DNA of 64,000 nucleotides from Rahnella victoriana (GCF_004330295.1 NZ_SJOJ01000021.1:1-64000), one strand, 5' to 3'; numbered from the stretch's first letter, positions 47,801 to 56,502 are shown. Numbers and translations are program-made. The notes: generated by a model from the letters alone, not told the origin.

Positions 47801-48697
47801 TTACGGATGTGTTTTCTGAGGCAGACCGGCGCTGGTGCGCACCTGCTCGAGAATGGCGGTCCAGTCCTGACGCCCGCGCCCGGCGGCGCGCGCCTGGTTG
47901 TACACTTCGCGGGAAGCCGCACCGAGCGGCATCGGCACATGCAACTGGTTGGCGACGTCCAGCGCGATACCGAGATCTTTATGGGCGAGGTCAATCATGA
48001 AGGCCGGTGACAGATCGCCTTTCAGCACTTTGTTCGGCCATGAAGTCGTGAAGTGGCCTTTTCCGGCAGGGGTTCCGCTCATCACCTGCAACGCCACATC
48101 GAAAGAGAGATCCAGCGCTTCGCACAGCACGGCGGCTTCGGCGGAGAGCGCATTCAGCGCGATGCTCATGTAGTTATTGATCAGTTTGACGCGGATGCCT
48201 TTGCCCGGCCCGCCCGCATTGATCAGCTCTGATCCCATCGCCATCAGCACCGGCGTGGCACGCTCAACCTGTTCCTGCGTACCGCCAGCCAGCAGCAATA
48301 AGGTCCCCGCGACGGCGTGATCGGAGGTTCTGCCCACCGGCACGTCCATCAGGCTGAACCCTTTTTCGTGCATCTGTGCGATCAGCGAGTCGGTCTGCAA
48401 CGGGTGAATGGTCGACATGTCGATCACCAGCGCCGACGGACTCAGGGTTTCGCAAATGCCATCGCGGCCAAAAAGCACATCGCGCACCAGATCGCCGTTG
48501 GGCAGCATGGTGATGACAAATTCTGCGCCCTCCGCCGCCTCTGCCGCGCTCCTGCTACCTGTTGCGCCCTGCCGCCCCAATGCTGCCACCGCCTGCGGAT
48601 TGACATCGAACACGCTGAGGCGGTGTCCCTGTTTAATCAGATTGGCGGCCATCGGCGCGCCCATTTGCCCCAGCCCTATAAATGCCACATTTGCCAT
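47801..48697 (-). CDS. yihU: Sulfolactaldehyde reductase YihU
   Basis: A 298-residue beta-hydroxyacid dehydrogenase that reduces 3-sulfolactaldehyde to 2,3-dihydroxypropane-1-sulfonate with NADH. The N-terminal Rossmann motif is [12 protein letters not shown] (residues 6-17), and the catalytic lysine is Lys171 ([11 protein letters not shown]). Arg123, Asn174 and Ser178, recalled as sulfonate-binding residues in E. coli YihU, are conserved. It is first in the minus-strand operon and divergent from yihV, with the repeated operator-like region between them. AGGAG precedes the ATG. Confidence 0.97.
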   Translation of the reverse strand: MANVAFIGLGQMGAPMAANLIKQGHRLSVFDVNPQAVAALGRQGATGSRSAAEAAEGAEFVITMLPNGDLVRDVLFGRDGICETLSPSALVIDMSTIHPLQTDSLIAQMHEKGFSLMDVPVGRTSDHAVAGTLLLLAGGTQEQVERATPVLMAMGSELINAGGPGKGIRVKLINNYMSIALNALSAEAAVLCEALDLSFDVALQVMSGTPAGKGHFTTSWPNKVLKGDLSPAFMIDLAHKDLGIALDVANQLHVPMPLGAASREVYNQARAAGRGRQDWTAILEQVRTSAGLPQKTHP

Positions 48698-48726
48698 GCG
48701 TCTCTCCTTTGCGCTGATCAGCCATG

Positions 48727-48820
48727 TCACTTTTTGATAATCAGCGGTGTCTTTGTTTGTCGTTTTTTGATCGTATTTGTAATTTCAGGTCAAAAAATTG
48801 ACAGCCATCACTTTTTTAAC
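48727..48820. promoter_or_regulatory. Cluster of four TC-N-TTTTTTGA repeats, probable CsqR operator region
   Basis: TCACTTTTTGATA (48727-48739), TCGTTTTTTGATC (48760-48772), the inverted TCAAAAAATTGAC (48790-48802) and TCACTTTTTTAAC (48808-48820) recur in the 172-bp yihU/yihV intergenic region. DeoR-family repressors often bind several such repeats by DNA looping. YihW/CsqR, encoded two genes away, is the natural candidate. Confidence 0.55.
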
Positions 48821-48869
48821 AATTCGCTGAATTAAAATAACCTCATCAAAACACGCTTAAGGAATAGCC

Positions 48870-49766
48870 ATGATTCGCATTGCCTGTGTCGGGATCGCCG
48901 TAATGGACCGGATTTATTACGTGAATGAATTACCTGCGGAAGGAGGGAAATATGTCGCTGAAAAATATCATGAAGTGGGTGGGGGCCCGGCGGCCACGGC
49001 AGCGGTGGCGGCGGCTAAACTGGGCGCGCAGGTGGACTTTATTGGCCGCGTGGGCGATGACGATACCGGCAACCGGCTGCTCGCGGAGCTGGAATCCCTG
49101 GGGGTAAACACCCGCTATGTCCGCCGCGTTGAGCAGGCCCGTTCGTCACAATCCGCCATCCTGGTGGATCAGCACGGGGAGCGGATCATCATCAATTATC
49201 CCAGCCCGGACTTGCCCGTTTCCGCGACCTGGTTGCAGGCGCTCGACTTTTCGCAATGGGATGTGGTGCTGGCGGATGTGCGCTGGCACGACGGCGCGAA
49301 ACAGGCATTTACGCTGGCGCGTCAGGCCGGTGTGCTCACCGTGTTGGATGCCGATGTGACGCCGCAGGATATCGCCGGTCTGGTGACGTTAAGCGATCAC
49401 AGCGCATTCTCTGCCCCCGGCTTGCAACGGCTGACCGGCGAAGCAGATGCCGGTTCTGCGTTAGTCAAAGCCCAAACGCTCACAAAAGGTCAGGTGTATG
49501 TCACACAAGGCGGGCAAGGTTGTCTGTGGCTGGAAAATGACAGCCTGCATCATCAGCCGGGTTTTGCCGTCAGGGTGGTGGATACCACCGGCGCGGGGGA
49601 TGTTTTTCACGGTGCGCTGGCGGTCAGTCTGGCGCAGGGCGCCTCTTCCGGCGAAGCCGTGCGTTTTGCCAGCGGGGTGGCCGCACTGAAATGCACACAG
49701 CCGGGTGGCCGTGCGGGGATCCCTGACTGTGATCAGACCCGGTCTTTTTTGTCACTTTCTGTATAG
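48870..49766 (+). CDS. yihV: 6-deoxy-6-sulfofructose kinase YihV
   Basis: A 298-residue PfkB/ribokinase-family kinase that phosphorylates sulfofructose at O1 with ATP. The catalytic base is Asp244 in DTTGAGDVFHG, and Asn109 and Arg138 match sulfonate-contacting residues in E. coli YihV; the N-terminal GGGPAATAAVAAAKLG motif is typical. TAAGGA precedes the ATG. It is divergent from the yihU operon and 36 bp upstream of csqR, with which it is co-transcribed. Confidence 0.96.
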   Translation: MIRIACVGIAVMDRIYYVNELPAEGGKYVAEKYHEVGGGPAATAAVAAAKLGAQVDFIGRVGDDDTGNRLLAELESLGVNTRYVRRVEQARSSQSAILVDQHGERIIINYPSPDLPVSATWLQALDFSQWDVVLADVRWHDGAKQAFTLARQAGVLTVLDADVTPQDIAGLVTLSDHSAFSAPGLQRLTGEADAGSALVKAQTLTKGQVYVTQGGQGCLWLENDSLHHQPGFAVRVVDTTGAGDVFHGALAVSLAQGASSGEAVRFASGVAALKCTQPGGRAGIPDCDQTRSFLSLSV

Positions 49767-49802
49767 AATACGACTCATACGCTCATTTTAAAGGATGTAT
49801 CC

Positions 49803-50588
49803 ATGAGTCTTACTGAACTGACCGGCAATCCGCGTCACGATCAATTGCTCGGGCTGATTGCCGAACGCGGTTATATGAACATTGAAGAACTGGCGGCGCT
49901 GCTGGATGTATCGACCCAAACCGCCCGCCGCGATATCCGCAAGCTCAGCGATCAGGGGCTGATCACCCGCCATCACGGCGGCGCGGGACGTGCCTCAAGC
50001 GTGGTCAATACTGCCTTTGAGCAGCGCGAGATATCCTGGACGGAAGAGAAAAAAGCCATTGCGGAAGCCATTGCTGATTACATTCCCGACGGTTCGACGG
50101 TATTTATCACCATCGGCACCACCGTCGAGCAGGTGGCGCACTCGCTGCTCAATCACAACCGGTTGCGGATTATCACTAACTGTCTGCGCGTCGCGCATAT
50201 TTTGTATAAGAATCCGCGCTTTGAAGTGATGGTGCCCGGCGGCACGTTGCGCCCGCACAACGGCGGGATAATCGGCCCGGCGGCCACGGCGTTTGTCGCC
50301 GGATTCCGTGCCGATTATCTGGTGACCAGCGTCGGCGCGATTGAAGGTGACGGTGCCCTGCTGGAATTTGACGTCAACGAGGCCAGCGTAGTGAAAACCA
50401 TGATGGCGCATTCACGCCATATTCTGCTGGCGGCCGATCACACCAAATATCATGCCTCAGCAGCGGTCGAAATCGGCAACGTCTCGCAGGCCACGGCGCT
50501 GTTCACCGACGAACTTCCGCCCGCCGGATTGCTCAAGGTGCTGAAAAACCATCAGGTCGAAGTGATTAAAGTCAGCGCATCGGAATAA
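49803..50588 (+). CDS. csqR: Sulfoglycolysis repressor CsqR (YihW), DeoR family
   Basis: A 261-residue DeoR-family regulator, the E. coli YihW length. The N-terminal winged helix (about 12-65) has YMNIEELAALLDVSTQTARR and the C-terminal sugar-phosphate-isomerase-like sensor domain runs from about 80 (GSTVFITIGTTVEQVAHSLL). It represses the yih operons and is released by sulfoquinovose derivatives. It is encoded downstream of yihV; the multi-repeat region at 48727-48820 is its likely target. AAGGA precedes the ATG. Confidence 0.95.
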   Translation: MSLTELTGNPRHDQLLGLIAERGYMNIEELAALLDVSTQTARRDIRKLSDQGLITRHHGGAGRASSVVNTAFEQREISWTEEKKAIAEAIADYIPDGSTVFITIGTTVEQVAHSLLNHNRLRIITNCLRVAHILYKNPRFEVMVPGGTLRPHNGGIIGPAATAFVAGFRADYLVTSVGAIEGDGALLEFDVNEASVVKTMMAHSRHILLAADHTKYHASAAVEIGNVSQATALFTDELPPAGLLKVLKNHQVEVIKVSASE

Positions 50589-50614
50589 AAAAAGCCGACA
50601 TTTCTGTCAGCCTT
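50585..50614 (-). terminator. Terminator downstream of tyrB
   Basis: On the minus strand AAGGCTGACAG-AAA-TGTCGGCTTTTTTT forms a stem followed by seven T. It lies about 140 bp after tyrB, beyond the palindromic repeat, and overlaps the csqR stop codon. Confidence 0.7.
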
Positions 50615-50636
50615 ATACACATCCAATCCCCTCAAT

Positions 50637-50749
50637 AATTCGGGTTACGGGAAGGCAGTAAGTTCAGGAAGCCCCGGGAGCAGGGACGTAGCCTGTGACC
50701 GGGGTGAGTGAACGCACCCAACGCATCCGTAGCCCGAAGTATGACGGGA
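50637..50749. repeat. ~113-bp palindromic intergenic repeat, copy 1
   Basis: Directly after the tyrB stop. The outer arms AATTCGGGTTACGG and CCGTAGCCCGAAGT are inverted repeats and the centre has CCCCGGGAGC/GTGACCGGGG. About two-thirds of positions align with the copy at 63784-63890 next to lexA. It resembles ERIC- and YPAL-type enterobacterial palindromic repeats, which fold in RNA. No protein-coding potential. Confidence 0.7.
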
Positions 50750-50751
50750 AT

Positions 50752-51945
50752 TTACTGGACGGCGGCGAAAGCTTCAGCCACCTGTTTCACATTGTGGTGA
50801 TTCAGACCTGCCATACAGACGCGGCCGCTGAGGATCAGGTAAACACCGAATTCCTCACGCAGACGGACAACCTGCGCTTCGCTGAAACCGGTGTAGCTGA
50901 ACATCCCGCGCTGTTGCAGCAGGTAGTCAAAATCACGGCCCGGCAAGGCGGTTTTCAGGCTGTCGACCAGCGTGTGACGCATTTCCAGAATACGGGTACG
51001 CATCTTCTCCACTTCCGCTTTCCACTGGGCATTCAGCGCGCTGTCGCTCAGGACTTTCGCCACCACTTTTGCCCCGAAGTTCGGCGGGCTGGAGTAGTTG
51101 CGGCGCACGGTGGCTTTCAGCTGACCCAGGACACGTCCCGCCGCGTCGCTGTCTTCACAGACCACAGACAGGCCGCCGACACGTTCGCCGTACAGGGAGA
51201 AGATTTTTGAGAAGGAGTTACTGACGAAGCAGTTGACGCCCGCAGCGGCCATCGCGCGGATGGCGTAAGCGTCGTCGTCGATGCCCGCGCCAAAGCCCTG
51301 ATAGGCGATGTCGAGGAACGGGATCAGCTCGCGCTGTTTGGTAATTTCAATCACCTGATCCCACTGCGCTGGCGTGAGGTCAGAACCGGTCGGGTTATGG
51401 CAGCACGGGTGCAGCAGCACGATGCTTTGCGCCGGTAAGGTTTTCAGGCGTTCAGTCATCGCGGTGAAATTCACACCCAGCGTTTGCGGATCAAAGTACG
51501 GATAGGTATGGACTTTAAAGCCCGCGCCACCAAAGATCGCCACGTGGTTTTCCCAGGTCGGGTCGCTCACGTAAACGTCTGAATTCGGGAAGTAAAACTT
51601 GAGGAAATCCGCACCGACTTTCAGTGCGCCGGAACCGCCGACGGTCTGAATGGTCGCGATACGCTGTTGTTTCAATGCCGGATGATCCGCACCAAACAGC
51701 AGTTCCTGAATGCCTGCGCGGTACGCCGGCAGACCTTCCATTGGCAGATACACTGACGCGGCCTGTGGCCCGGCGTTCAGCTGTTGCTCTGCATTTTCCA
51801 CCGCAGCCAGTTGCGGAATAATACCCTGCTCGTCGTAATAAAGACCGATGCTCAGGTTTACCTTATCTTGTCTCGGATCGGTCTTGAAGCTTTCCATCAG
51901 CGACAAAATCGGGTCACCGGCATAGGCATCGACATGTTGGAACAC
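50752..51945 (-). CDS. tyrB: Aromatic-amino-acid transaminase TyrB
   Basis: A 397-residue PLP-dependent class I aminotransferase, the E. coli TyrB length. It makes tyrosine, phenylalanine and leucine from their keto acids with glutamate. The PLP lysine lies in [17 protein letters not shown], and [13 protein letters not shown] and RRNYSSPP are conserved. The GTG at 51945 gives [13 protein letters not shown], aligned with the E. coli start and 8 bp from AAGGAG; the ATG three codons earlier touches the ribosome site. A perfect 19-bp palindrome overlaps its likely promoter. No TyrR box was seen. Confidence 0.95.
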   Translation of the reverse strand: MFQHVDAYAGDPILSLMESFKTDPRQDKVNLSIGLYYDEQGIIPQLAAVENAEQQLNAGPQAASVYLPMEGLPAYRAGIQELLFGADHPALKQQRIATIQTVGGSGALKVGADFLKFYFPNSDVYVSDPTWENHVAIFGGAGFKVHTYPYFDPQTLGVNFTAMTERLKTLPAQSIVLLHPCCHNPTGSDLTPAQWDQVIEITKQRELIPFLDIAYQGFGAGIDDDAYAIRAMAAAGVNCFVSNSFSKIFSLYGERVGGLSVVCEDSDAAGRVLGQLKATVRRNYSSPPNFGAKVVAKVLSDSALNAQWKAEVEKMRTRILEMRHTLVDSLKTALPGRDFDYLLQQRGMFSYTGFSEAQVVRLREEFGVYLILSGRVCMAGLNHHNVKQVAEAFAAVQ

Positions 51946-52046
51946 GGTATACATCTCCTTGGTTTGGTTGAGTGGCGCTGCGATCCACGTCCGGCAGCCC
52001 GGCGCATCGCAACTGTTTCACAGACTATCAAAGTTCGTTAAAAAAG

Positions 52047-52065
52047 ATGACAACTATGTTGTCAT
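52047..52065. promoter_or_regulatory. Perfect palindrome overlapping the tyrB promoter
   Basis: ATGACAAC-TAT-GTTGTCAT (8-3-8). On the minus strand its TTGTCA can serve as a -35 with a weak TGATAG 17 bases on as -10, about 70 bp before tyrB. This looks like an operator of an unknown dimeric repressor; it does not match a TyrR box. The divergent SDR gene starts 106 bp away. Confidence 0.5.
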
Positions 52066-52170
52066 TTAGCGGGCACACCGTGCGTATCAAACCGCCCGTT
52101 CGTCTGAGATGCTGATTTCCTCGCATGGACTACGATCAAATGGACCTCTCATTCTTTCCGGAGTAAACCA

Positions 52171-52920
52171 ATGACTACTCAACATTCACTGCAAGACAAA
52201 GCCGCTTTCGTTCAGGGCGGTTCACGCGGCATCGGCGCGGCTATCGTTCAGCGTCTGGCCAGCGAAGGTGCCAGTGTGGCCTTCACTTACGTCTCTTCCG
52301 ATGACAAAGCCCAGGCGCTGGTGAAAAGCATCGAGGCCAGCGGCGGTAAAGCACTGGCAATCAAAGCCGACAGCGCCGATGAAACCAGCGTGCGTACCGC
52401 CATCGACAGCGCGGCAAACGCATTCGGTAAAATCGATATTCTGGTGAATAACGCCGGTGTGCTGGCGTTCGGCGAAATCGACGCGCTGACGATGGATGAT
52501 TTTGACCGCACCATCGCCGTCAACGTGCGCAGCGTGTTTGTCGCCAGCCAGCAGGCGGCGCGCCATATGCCTGACGGCGGCCGTATTATTACCATCGGCA
52601 GCGTCAACGCCGACCGTATGCCGTTCCAGGGCGGCGCGGTGTATGCCATGAGCAAATCCGCCATCGTCGGCCTGACCAAAGGTCTGGCTCGGGATTTAGG
52701 TCCGCGCGGCATTACCGTGAATAACGTGCAACCCGGCCCGGTTGATACCGATATGAACCCGGCGGACGGCGAAATGGCTGACGGTATGCGTTCTTACATG
52801 GCGCTCAACCGCTATGGCAAAGACAGCGAGATCGCCAGCTTCGTGGCTTATCTTTCCGGCCCGGAAGCGGGTTACATCACCGGCGCGAACCTGACCATTG
52901 ACGGCGGTTTCGGCGCGTAA
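52171..52920 (+). CDS. SDR-family oxidoreductase, BdcA-related
   Basis: A 249-residue classical SDR. It has GGSRGIG (residues 16-22), NNAGV (about 92-96), the catalytic Ser in IITIGSVNAD and YAMSKSA. It resembles BdcA and other GSRGIG-type ketoreductases; BdcA of E. coli also affects biofilm dispersal. The natural substrate is unknown. It is divergent from tyrB and ends in a strong bidirectional terminator. Confidence 0.88.
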   Translation: MTTQHSLQDKAAFVQGGSRGIGAAIVQRLASEGASVAFTYVSSDDKAQALVKSIEASGGKALAIKADSADETSVRTAIDSAANAFGKIDILVNNAGVLAFGEIDALTMDDFDRTIAVNVRSVFVASQQAARHMPDGGRIITIGSVNADRMPFQGGAVYAMSKSAIVGLTKGLARDLGPRGITVNNVQPGPVDTDMNPADGEMADGMRSYMALNRYGKDSEIASFVAYLSGPEAGYITGANLTIDGGFGA

Positions 52921-52955
52921 TTGCGGTCACGTCAGGTATAAAACGGTAGATATAA

Positions 52956-52998
52956 AAATGGCGCACACGTTGCCGGTCAACGCGTTGCGCCATTTTTT
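52956..52998. terminator. Bidirectional rho-independent terminator
   Basis: AAAATGGCGCA and TGCGCCATTTT form an outer 11-bp stem around a partly paired CACGTTG/CAACGCG core. It separates the convergent SDR and YitT genes. Confidence 0.85.
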
Positions 52999-53008
52999 AT
53001 CCTTATCG

Positions 53009-53641
53009 TTAGACGCTGTAGCGCCCCGGACGGTGATTCATCGCGATAATCAGATTCACAATCACCGCACCCAGCACCGAGGCAATCAGCATTTCGTAAC
53101 TGACGACGAACAGCGATGCCAGCACGATGCAGCAGTCCACGCCCATTTGCAGTTTACCGGCGCGGATACCGTATTTGTCCTGCAGAAACAGCGCCAGAAT
53201 GTTCACGCCGCCGAGGCTGGCTTTATGGCGGAACAGCACAATAAAGCCGATGCCCATGATCACATTGGCAAACAGCGTGGCGTAGAACGGCTGAAGATGA
53301 TCGAAATGGACAAACATCGGATGCAGGTCCGAGAAGACCGACACCAGCGCGACGGCGGCAAAGGTTTTCAGGGTGAACTGCAACCCCATACGGCGGAAAG
53401 AGAGATAATAGAAAGGTAAGTTAATGATAAAAAACGCGGTACCGAATGACACCTGCGTCACGTAATGCGCCAGAAATGCCATTCCCGCCGTGCCGCCGGT
53501 CAGCGCGCCGACCTGCCGTAACATCACCACGCCAAAAGAGACCATCAGCGTACCGATAATGATCGCCAGCGCATCTTCAATCAACGTATGCCCGATACGC
53601 GGCTGCTCAACCGGTGGTTTGATGTCTTCTACAGTTGCCAT
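53009..53641 (-). CDS. YitT-family integral membrane protein
   Basis: A 210-residue protein with five to six transmembrane helices of the YitT/DUF161 type: LIEDALAIIIGTLMVSFGVV, GGTAGMAFLAHYV, FRHKASLGGVNILALFLQDK. Members lacking the C-terminal DUF2179 domain, like this one, have unknown transport roles. The ATG at 53641 is preceded by GGGGAATT; a longer frame to 53737 is not supported. An Lrp-type gene lies upstream on the same strand, 245 bp away, and may regulate it. Confidence 0.85.
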   Translation of the reverse strand: MATVEDIKPPVEQPRIGHTLIEDALAIIIGTLMVSFGVVMLRQVGALTGGTAGMAFLAHYVTQVSFGTAFFIINLPFYYLSFRRMGLQFTLKTFAAVALVSVFSDLHPMFVHFDHLQPFYATLFANVIMGIGFIVLFRHKASLGGVNILALFLQDKYGIRAGKLQMGVDCCIVLASLFVVSYEMLIASVLGAVIVNLIIAMNHRPGRYSV

Positions 53642-53886
53642 AATTCCCCAGTTCCCGAAATATTCATGCGTAATTACCCTTTCCGGATAATTAATGAGAT
53701 GGGGAATTAAGGCAATATTCGCGCACGGAATTTGCATTAAAAATCGAAAATAAGATTTTGCGACGCGTTAATTATTCTTTACATGCACAGAATACGCATA
53801 CTCATGCAAAATAATGCACCATCACGGTGAGCTTGCACCAAAATAAATCCCCGTTATAGTGCACGGGAAATATCAGGTTAATAATC

Positions 53887-54351
53887 TCAGACCAGCGTCA
53901 ATAAGCCGTTTTCTTTTAACCGGTTAAGGACGACGGATGTTTTCACATGGGCAACACTTTTATGCACTGACAGGATTTGGCTAATCAACGCACTTAAACC
54001 CGCTAAATCTTTGACTGCCACTTTCAGTAAATAATCGGCATCGCCGGTGGTTTTATAGGCATCAATAATGGCATCCACTTCGCCCAGCATACTGTGAAAG
54101 GCATCGACCTGCGCAGGTAAGTGGTTGATAAGGCGGACTTCGATTAAACCGATCATTCCCAACCCTAACGCTTCCGGTGCCAGACGGGCATGGTAGCCGA
54201 GGATCATCTGCGCCTGCTCCAGACCAATCCGGCGGCGTGAGCATTGTGAGGCCGACAGCCCCACCAGTTCGCTTAATTCCTGATTGGTCAGTCTTCCGTT
54301 GGCTTGTAATAGGGTCAGAATTTTCAGGTCGTAATCATCAACGCTGTACAT
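53887..54351 (-). CDS. Lrp/AsnC-family regulator
   Basis: A 154-residue feast/famine regulator: helix-turn-helix (about 18-45, with RLTNQELSELVGLSASQCSRR) and an RAM ligand domain (about 65-150, with KTTGDADYLLKVAVKD). These regulators sense amino acids. It is divergent from the PheC-like gene (123 bp apart) and upstream of the YitT gene, so it may control either one. The proximity to PheC suggests an aromatic amino acid as ligand, but that is inference. Confidence 0.9.
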   Translation of the reverse strand: MYSVDDYDLKILTLLQANGRLTNQELSELVGLSASQCSRRRIGLEQAQMILGYHARLAPEALGLGMIGLIEVRLINHLPAQVDAFHSMLGEVDAIIDAYKTTGDADYLLKVAVKDLAGLSALISQILSVHKSVAHVKTSVVLNRLKENGLLTLV

Positions 54352-54474
54352 AGCAGTTTTCCTGTCGTTTTAATTTTTATGAGTCGGAATTGTATTGCAA
54401 AGACTATACCGGTTAATTACTTATCGGCTGTTTTTTCTTATACTTGCGCACATTGATACCGCAAGGAAAAAATA

Positions 54475-55254
54475 ATGAAAAAAGTCCTCTGTTCTCTTGC
54501 CTTACTGTCTGCTTTACCCGGTTTCGCAAAAGCGGATCCCACGTCTTCCCATCTTGAGCGCGTATTACAGAAAGGCTCGCTGAATGTCTGCACCACCGGC
54601 GACTATAAGCCGTATACGTTTTTGAAAGAAAACGGCCAGTATGAAGGCATTGATATCGCCATGGCCGAATCGCTGGCGGCGAGTCTGGATGTGAAAGTGA
54701 ACTGGGTGCCGGTCACATGGAAAACACTGCCGGACGAAATGAGTGCCGGACATTGTGATATCGCGATGGGTGGCATTTCGGTCACGCTGAAACGCCAGCA
54801 GAAAGCCTGGTTTGCCAATGTGCTGGATCAGGACGGGAAAATCCCGCTGGTACGCTGCGAAAACGTGCGTCAGTACCAGACGGTTGAACAGCTGAACCGC
54901 CCTTCCGTGCGTCTGATTGAACCGGCGGGCGGCACCAACGAAGCCTTCGTGCACAGCCATCTGCCGAAAGGCACGCTGACGCTGAGCGATAACGTGACCA
55001 TTTTCCAGAAGCTGGTGGATAAGAAAGCGGACGTGATGATCACTGATGCGTCGGAAGCGCTGTATCAGCAGAAACACTATCCGAAACTCTGTGCGGTGAA
55101 TCCGAAAAAGCCGCTGCAATATGGCGAGAAGGCATACATGCTGCCGCGTGATGACGTGAGCTGGAAGATGTATGTCGACCAGTGGCTGCACCTGAGTAAA
55201 GCCACCGGTGACTATCAGAAAATTGTCAGCCAGTGGCTGGGCGTGAAGAAGTAA
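54475..55254 (+). CDS. pheC: Periplasmic cyclohexadienyl dehydratase (PheC-like)
   Basis: A 259-residue exported protein with a Sec signal (1-20, ending AKA) and a type II periplasmic-binding fold. It aligns with Pseudomonas PheC rather than amino-acid-binding proteins at TTGDYKPYTF, CDIAMGGISVTLKRQQ, GGTNEAF, DNVTIFQKLVDKKADVMITD, LCAVNP and EKAYMLPRDD. PheC converts prephenate and arogenate to phenylpyruvate and phenylalanine in the periplasm. Glu194 in DASEA is the position of the conserved acid in PheC. The gene is three genes from tyrB and divergent from an Lrp regulator; AAGGA precedes the ATG. An amino-acid-binding role is the alternative. Confidence 0.85.
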   Translation: MKKVLCSLALLSALPGFAKADPTSSHLERVLQKGSLNVCTTGDYKPYTFLKENGQYEGIDIAMAESLAASLDVKVNWVPVTWKTLPDEMSAGHCDIAMGGISVTLKRQQKAWFANVLDQDGKIPLVRCENVRQYQTVEQLNRPSVRLIEPAGGTNEAFVHSHLPKGTLTLSDNVTIFQKLVDKKADVMITDASEALYQQKHYPKLCAVNPKKPLQYGEKAYMLPRDDVSWKMYVDQWLHLSKATGDYQKIVSQWLGVKK

Positions 55255-55257
55255 GGT

Positions 55258-56337
55258 TTAGTCGCCAGTATAAATGCGGGCAACGCGCTCGCTGAGTTGT
55301 GTGATCAGCTCATAAGCACTGATACCGGTTGCCTGCGCGATGCGCTCAACCGGTAATTTTTCGCCCCAGAAAATCACTTCATCACCGACCTTATCGGTAG
55401 CGTCCGGCCCTAAATCCACCGTGATCATGTCCATCGACACGCGTCCGGCCACCGGCACTTCGCGGCCATTCACCAGAACCGGGGTGCCGTTCGGCGCACT
55501 GCGCGGATAACCGTCGCCATACCCCATCGCCACCACACCCAGACGGGTATCGCGGTCACTGACCCAGGTACTGCCGTAACCCACCGGATCGCCGGCGAAA
55601 TGCTCACGCACGGCAATCAGGCTGGAGGTCAGGGTCATTGCCGGTTGCAGCCCGAAATCGCGGGCGGTACCGGTTTCCATCGGCGAGACACCGTACAAAA
55701 TAATCCCCGGACGAACCAGATTCATATGCGATTCCGGCCACAGCAAAATCCCGCCGGAAGCGGCGATAGATTTTTGCCCCGGCTTGCCTGCCGCAAAGGC
55801 GTTAAAGCAGTTCAGCTGTTTCGGCGTGGCGTCACTTTGCGGTTCATCGGCGCGGCAGAAATGACTCATCATATTGACCGGCTGAACCGCATTTTTACAG
55901 GCGCTCAGGCGCTGATAAAAAGCATCGGCCTGTGCCGGATGCACGCCCAAACGGTGCATACCGGTGTCGATTTTCAGCCAGACATTCAGCGGACGGGCCA
56001 GTTGCGCGTTTTCCAGCGCCTCAAGTTGTTCAATGCTGTGAACGGCGGTATCGAGCTGATGCTCGACCAGCAGCGGTAATTCGCTGGCGGAGAAAAAACC
56101 TTCGAGCAGGAGGATGGGTTTCACCACACCGGCTTTACGCAGCGACAGCGCCTCGCTGAGCCGGGAGACACCGTAATAATCGGCGTCCTGCAAACTGTGC
56201 ACCGTCTCCAGCAGACCGTGCCCATAAGCGTTTGCTTTCACTACCGCAACCAGACGACTTTGTGGCGCCAGATGACGCACCCGTTGCAGATTGTGTCGCA
56301 GAGCGCGGCGATCAATGACAGCCGTAGCCGCTTTCAT
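55258..56337 (-). CDS. alr: Alanine racemase Alr
   Basis: A 359-residue PLP-dependent racemase, the E. coli Alr length. It supplies D-alanine for peptidoglycan. The PLP lysine is Lys34 in [10 protein letters not shown], and the second catalytic Tyr is in [23 protein letters not shown] and [18 protein letters not shown] mark the C-terminal beta domain. It is downstream of dnaB as in E. coli, separated by a ~120-bp palindromic element. It is convergent with pheC, only 3 bp between stop codons. Confidence 0.96.
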   Translation of the reverse strand: MKAATAVIDRRALRHNLQRVRHLAPQSRLVAVVKANAYGHGLLETVHSLQDADYYGVSRLSEALSLRKAGVVKPILLLEGFFSASELPLLVEHQLDTAVHSIEQLEALENAQLARPLNVWLKIDTGMHRLGVHPAQADAFYQRLSACKNAVQPVNMMSHFCRADEPQSDATPKQLNCFNAFAAGKPGQKSIAASGGILLWPESHMNLVRPGIILYGVSPMETGTARDFGLQPAMTLTSSLIAVREHFAGDPVGYGSTWVSDRDTRLGVVAMGYGDGYPRSAPNGTPVLVNGREVPVAGRVSMDMITVDLGPDATDKVGDEVIFWGEKLPVERIAQATGISAYELITQLSERVARIYTGD

Positions 56338-56380
56338 TTTGAGTCCTTTGCATGAAATTATTGGGGTTTTAGCAGCCTAA

Positions 56381-56499
56381 AGGGGCGTTATTGGCGCAGC
56401 CAGTTTGCGTTCGGCCAGCGCGGAAAAACCGGAGTGTACACGTAGTACACGAGGATTTTGAGCACTGCCCGGACACAAAATGGCAAGCAAAATAGCCCC
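56381..56499. repeat. ~120-bp imperfect palindrome between alr and dnaB
   Basis: The left arm (from GGGGCGTTATTGGC) and the right arm (read inverted from AATAGCCCC) match over most of their length, and the centre is a perfect hairpin GTGTAC-ACGTA-GTACAC (56434-56450). It is unlike the palindromes at 50637 and 63784. It lies within the dnaB-alr gap (56338-56502) and could act as a transcript-processing structure. No protein. Confidence 0.65.
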
Positions 56500-56502
56500 G
56501 CA

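Noticed and set aside
47779-47994. N-terminal extension of yihT
   Set aside because: It overlaps yihU in another frame; the ATG at 47778 gives the E. coli length and Lys193 numbering.
50637-50749. Possible CRISPR or tRNA-like structure downstream of tyrB
   Set aside because: There is one unit per site without spacers, and no cloverleaf; it is a dispersed palindromic repeat.
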